Assembly (NCBI RefSeq): GCF_037204085.1
Contig: NZ_JBBCBW010000007.1
Coordinates: 1 to 64,000, forward strand
Source: Variovorax sp037204085
GTDB taxonomy: Bacteria; Pseudomonadota; Gammaproteobacteria; Burkholderiales; Burkholderiaceae_C
DNA: 64,000 bases
Reading direction: 5' to 3'
The translations under genes were made by a program, and so were the position numbers. Positions 61,435 through 64,000 of this stretch are shown piece after piece. Positions within the stretch are counted from its first letter, which is position 1. Each line of letters starts with the position of its first letter. The notes beneath the pieces were generated by a model. That model searched no databases and had not been told where the DNA came from. It was given only the letters and a program-made list of their open reading frames with translations.

Positions 61435-62817
61435 TCAGTGCGACGCTTCGGCCAGCGTCGCGTCGGCCTTGACGGTTCTGAGGAGCGCGAGCATCTCGGC
61501 TTCGATGCGCTTGAGCGCCGCATCGGTCTGGCCTTCGAAGCGCAGCACCAGCACCGGCGTGGTGTTCGAAGCGCGAATCAAGCCGAAGCCGTCGGGCCAG
61601 TCGACGCGCAATCCGTCGATGGTCGAGACCACGGCCGGTGCTGCAAAGCTTGCGCCTGAAACCAGCTTTTCGACCACCGCGTGCGGCTCGCCTTCGGCGC
61701 ACTTCACATTGAGTTCGGGCGTCGAGAAGCTCGTGGGCAGCGCGTTGAGCGTGTCGCTCGCGTTCGGCGTCTTGCTCAATATCTCGAGCAGGCGGCAGCC
61801 TGCATAGGTGCCGTCGTCAAAGCCGAACCAGCGCTCCTTGAAGAAGATGTGGCCGCTCATTTCGCCGCCGAGCGGCGAATCGATTTCCTTCATCTTGGCT
61901 TTGATGAGCGAATGGCCGGTCTTGAAGATCATCGGCTTGCCGCCCGCGGCCTCGATGGCCGGCGCCAGGCGCTGCGAGCACTTCACGTCGTACACGATGG
62001 TGCCCCCCGGCACGCGCGAAAGCACGTCCTGCGCAAAGAGCTGCATCTGGCGGTCGGGGAAGATGTTTTGGCCGTCTTTGGTGACGATGCCCAGCCGGTC
62101 GCCGTCGCCGTCGAAGGCCAGGCCCAATTCGGCGTCGCCCGTGGCCAGCGCGGCCATCAGGTCCTTCAGGTTCTCGGGGCGGCTCGGGTCTGGGTGGTGG
62201 TTGGGAAAGTCGCCATCGACCTCGCTGAACAGCTCGGTCACTTCGCAGCCGATGGCGCGGAAGATGGCGGGTGCCGAAGCGCCCGCAATGCCGTTACCCG
62301 AATCGACCACGATCTTGAGTGGCCGCGCCAGCTTGATGTCGCCGACGATGCGCTTCACGTAGGCCTCGGTCACGTCGACATTGCGCACGCTGCCGCCGGG
62401 TGCGAGCTTGGCGGTGCCTTCTTCCATCACCTTGCGCAGGCCCTGGATCTCGTCGCCGTAGATGGCGCGGCCGGCCAGCACCATCTTGAAGCCGTTGTAG
62501 TCCTTCGGGTTGTGGCTGCCGGTCACTTGAATGCCGCTGCTCGACAGCGTGTGCGCCGCAAAGTACAGCATGGGCGTGGTCACGGCACCCACGTTGATCA
62601 CCTCGATGCCGGTGGCAACAAGGCCCTTGATCAGTGCTTCGGCGAGCGCAGGGCCCGACAGGCGGCCGTCGCGGCCCACGGCCACGGTTTTTTCACCGGC
62701 GGCACGGGCGGCGCTTCCGAAAGCCCGGCCGAGCGCTTCGGCGACCTCGGCATCGAGCGTGACAGGCACAACGCCCCGAATGTCATAGGCCTTGAAAATC
62801 GACGCACTGAGTTGCAT
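61435..62817 (-). CDS. Phosphomannomutase/phosphoglucomutase
   Basis: A 460-residue alpha-D-phosphohexomutase of the AlgC/ManB type, interconverting hexose 1- and 6-phosphates for LPS and polysaccharide synthesis. The N-terminus FKAYDIRGVVPVTLDAEVAEAL is typical. The phosphoserine loop is QVTGSHNPKDYNGFK, the metal loop FDGDGDRLG, the sugar-binding loop LGGEMSGHIFF, and the phosphate-contact RASNTTPVLVLRFEG lies near the end. It is followed after five bases by waaA. Confidence 0.94.
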   Translation of the reverse strand: MQLSASIFKAYDIRGVVPVTLDAEVAEALGRAFGSAARAAGEKTVAVGRDGRLSGPALAEALIKGLVATGIEVINVGAVTTPMLYFAAHTLSSSGIQVTGSHNPKDYNGFKMVLAGRAIYGDEIQGLRKVMEEGTAKLAPGGSVRNVDVTEAYVKRIVGDIKLARPLKIVVDSGNGIAGASAPAIFRAIGCEVTELFSEVDGDFPNHHPDPSRPENLKDLMAALATGDAELGLAFDGDGDRLGIVTKDGQNIFPDRQMQLFAQDVLSRVPGGTIVYDVKCSQRLAPAIEAAGGKPMIFKTGHSLIKAKMKEIDSPLGGEMSGHIFFKERWFGFDDGTYAGCRLLEILSKTPNASDTLNALPTSFSTPELNVKCAEGEPHAVVEKLVSGASFAAPAVVSTIDGLRVDWPDGFGLIRASNTTPVLVLRFEGQTDAALKRIEAEMLALLRTVKADATLAEASH

Positions 62818-62928
62818 GAGAAGGCATTCCCTGTAGTTCTAAAGACCGAGCCATTGTAGGCAAGCAGTCTGGTGCCCACATGTCCGAAAACGGCCAGTTG
62901 AAACGAGTCGAAACCGTATCATTTGTCC
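62818..62928. other. Divergent intergenic region
   Basis: 111 bp between the phosphomannomutase and Ada-AlkA genes, presumed to hold both promoters. No clear operator or hairpin is visible. Confidence 0.4.
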
Positions 62929-64000
62929 ATGCCTTCCACACCTGCCTCCACCGAAGTGCTCGAGAGCGACGCCTGCTACCTGGCAATGAAGACGCACGAC
63001 GCGCGCTTCGACGGCTCTTTCTTCACCGCGGTGACCTCCACCGGCATCTACTGCCGGCCGGTCTGCCGCGTGAAGTTGCCGCGCCGCGAGAACTGCCGGT
63101 TTTTCCGCCATGCGGCACAGGCCGAGGCCGAAGGCTTTCGCCCCTGCCTGCGCTGCCGGCCCGAACTGGCGCCGCGCGCAGCAAGCTGGTCCACCGAAGA
63201 TGCCTCGCGCATCCTCGCGCTGCAGGCGGCCCGCCTCATCGACGAGCCCGATGCGTGGGCCGAAGACGGCCCGGGTGCCGCGCAGATTGCCGCACGGCTC
63301 GGCGTGAGCGACCGCCACCTGCGGCGCATTTTCGAGGCGCAGTTCGGCGTCTCGCCCCTGCAATACCTGCAAACACGCCGCCTGCTGGCCGCCAAGCAAC
63401 TGATTGCCGACACGCGCTTGCCGATGACACAGGTGGCATTGGCCAGCGGCTTTGCAAGCGTGCGCCGCTTCAATGCCGCCTTTCTTGAACACTATGGCCT
63501 CAACCCGAGTGCGCTGCGGCGCGCGGGCGGTGCCGAGGGCGGCGAAGGCAAGGCGATCGAAGTGCGACTGGGTTTTCGTCCGCCGTATGACGTGAACGCG
63601 ATGCTGGGCTTCTTCGCGCGCCGTGCGCTGCGCGGTGTCGAGGTTGCGTTCACTGCCGATGGCAAGGAGCCCGCCAAGGGCAGCACGCCTGCTTATGTGC
63701 GGCTAGCCCGCACGCTACGCGTGCAGCAAGGCACGCAGACGCACGCCGGATGGCTGCAACTGCGCTTCGACATGGAGCGCGAGCAGATGCTGCTCTCGGT
63801 CAGCGATTCGCTTGCCGCCGTGCTGCCGATCGTGATCAGCCGCGCACGCGCCATGCTCGACCTCGACGCCGAGCCGATGGCCATCAACGCCGCGCTGCAT
63901 GAAGCCTTTCCGCATGGCGACGGGCTGCGCGTGCCGGGCACGGTCGACGGCTTCGAGCTCGCGGTGCGCGCGGTGCTGGGCCAGCAGATCACCGTGGCTG
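62929..64000 (+). CDS. Ada-like/AraC/AlkA fusion, DNA-3-methyladenine glycosylase family (partial)
   Basis: The frame runs from ATG 62929 off the window end (at least 357 residues). Residues 35-80 form an Ada-type zinc domain: C42 and C46 in YCRPVCR and C73 and C76 in PCLRC, with the same spacing as Ada cysteines 38, 42, 69 and 72, so C42 corresponds to the methyl acceptor. Residues about 95-185 are an AraC HTH (ARLGVSDRHLRRIFEAQFG, then MTQVALASGFASVRRFNAAF). From about residue 200 an AlkA N-terminal domain follows (LGFRPPYDVNAMLGFFARRA), and the last visible residues enter the glycosylase domain (RAVLGQQITVA). It combines methylation sensing, transcription activation and base excision. The 3' end is not in this window. 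Confidence 0.92.
   Translation, partial: MPSTPASTEVLESDACYLAMKTHDARFDGSFFTAVTSTGIYCRPVCRVKLPRRENCRFFRHAAQAEAEGFRPCLRCRPELAPRAASWSTEDASRILALQAARLIDEPDAWAEDGPGAAQIAARLGVSDRHLRRIFEAQFGVSPLQYLQTRRLLAAKQLIADTRLPMTQVALASGFASVRRFNAAFLEHYGLNPSALRRAGGAEGGEGKAIEVRLGFRPPYDVNAMLGFFARRALRGVEVAFTADGKEPAKGSTPAYVRLARTLRVQQGTQTHAGWLQLRFDMEREQMLLSVSDSLAAVLPIVISRARAMLDLDAEPMAINAALHEAFPHGDGLRVPGTVDGFELAVRAVLGQQITVA

Overview
The window is a high-GC, densely coded stretch of bacterial chromosome. It has strong G/C third-position bias, many ATGA/GTGA stop-start overlaps, and gene sets typical of Betaproteobacteria: a pcm-rhodanese-tolC row, waaA beside phosphomannomutase, many periplasmic solute-binding proteins, TAXI and DctP TRAP components, and RhlE with a Gly-rich tail. 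The overall character suggests Comamonadaceae, most likely Variovorax or a close relative; this is inferred from gene content, not from a database search. I see no tRNA, rRNA, CRISPR array, transposase, integrase or phage gene.

Layout. 199-3883: FCD-type GntR regulator and a complete polar amino-acid ABC transporter. 3899-7363: DUF72 gene, then a coupled run of DUF1439, glycerophosphodiesterase, a small unknown and DUF411. 7393-11183: D-amino-acid dehydrogenase-like oxidase divergent from a DmpA-type P1 peptidase, then a membrane-anchored TAXI protein. 11249-16417: PQQ-type sugar dehydrogenase lipoprotein, EttA and RhlE. 16494-21040: a four-gene operon of two lipoproteins around an HscC-type Hsp70 and a J-like membrane protein. 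22281-31525: a divergent sugar-acid locus. One arm holds a GntR regulator, a DctQMP TRAP transporter and an enolase-superfamily dehydratase; the other holds an IlvD/Edd dehydratase, KDGal kinase, KDPGal aldolase and a class II aldolase. Together they read as a De Ley-Doudoroff type D-galactonate (or similar aldonate) pathway.

31684-40189: small secreted protein, MATE and MFS exporters, MarR regulator with tandem operators, thioesterase, nitroreductase, and an FbpABC ferric-iron importer behind a Fur-box-like site. 40287-43978: GST, glyoxalase I, and a less GC-rich pair (polytopic membrane protein plus acyltransferase 3) that looks like an accessory surface-polysaccharide insertion. 44005-47197: Entner-Doudoroff edd-eda plus a HAD hydrolase. 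47372-53298: two OmpA-family proteins, ChaC-like cyclotransferase, SodC, MobA-like transferase, PdxH and an AEC transporter. 53388-58457: TonB-dependent receptor with a His-rich small protein, MsrA, TetR regulator, Pcm and rhodanese. 58479-64000: TolC, WaaA, phosphomannomutase/phosphoglucomutase, and an Ada-AraC-AlkA fusion cut by the window end.

Most of the window is ordinary core or catabolic chromosome, and I found no clear novel defence or mobile system. The parts most worth a second look are the HscC-lipoprotein operon, the two-dehydratase sugar-acid locus, the accessory polysaccharide pair, the oxidase/P1-peptidase pair, the compact intergenic hairpin inside the iron operon, and several well-defined operator-like palindromes.
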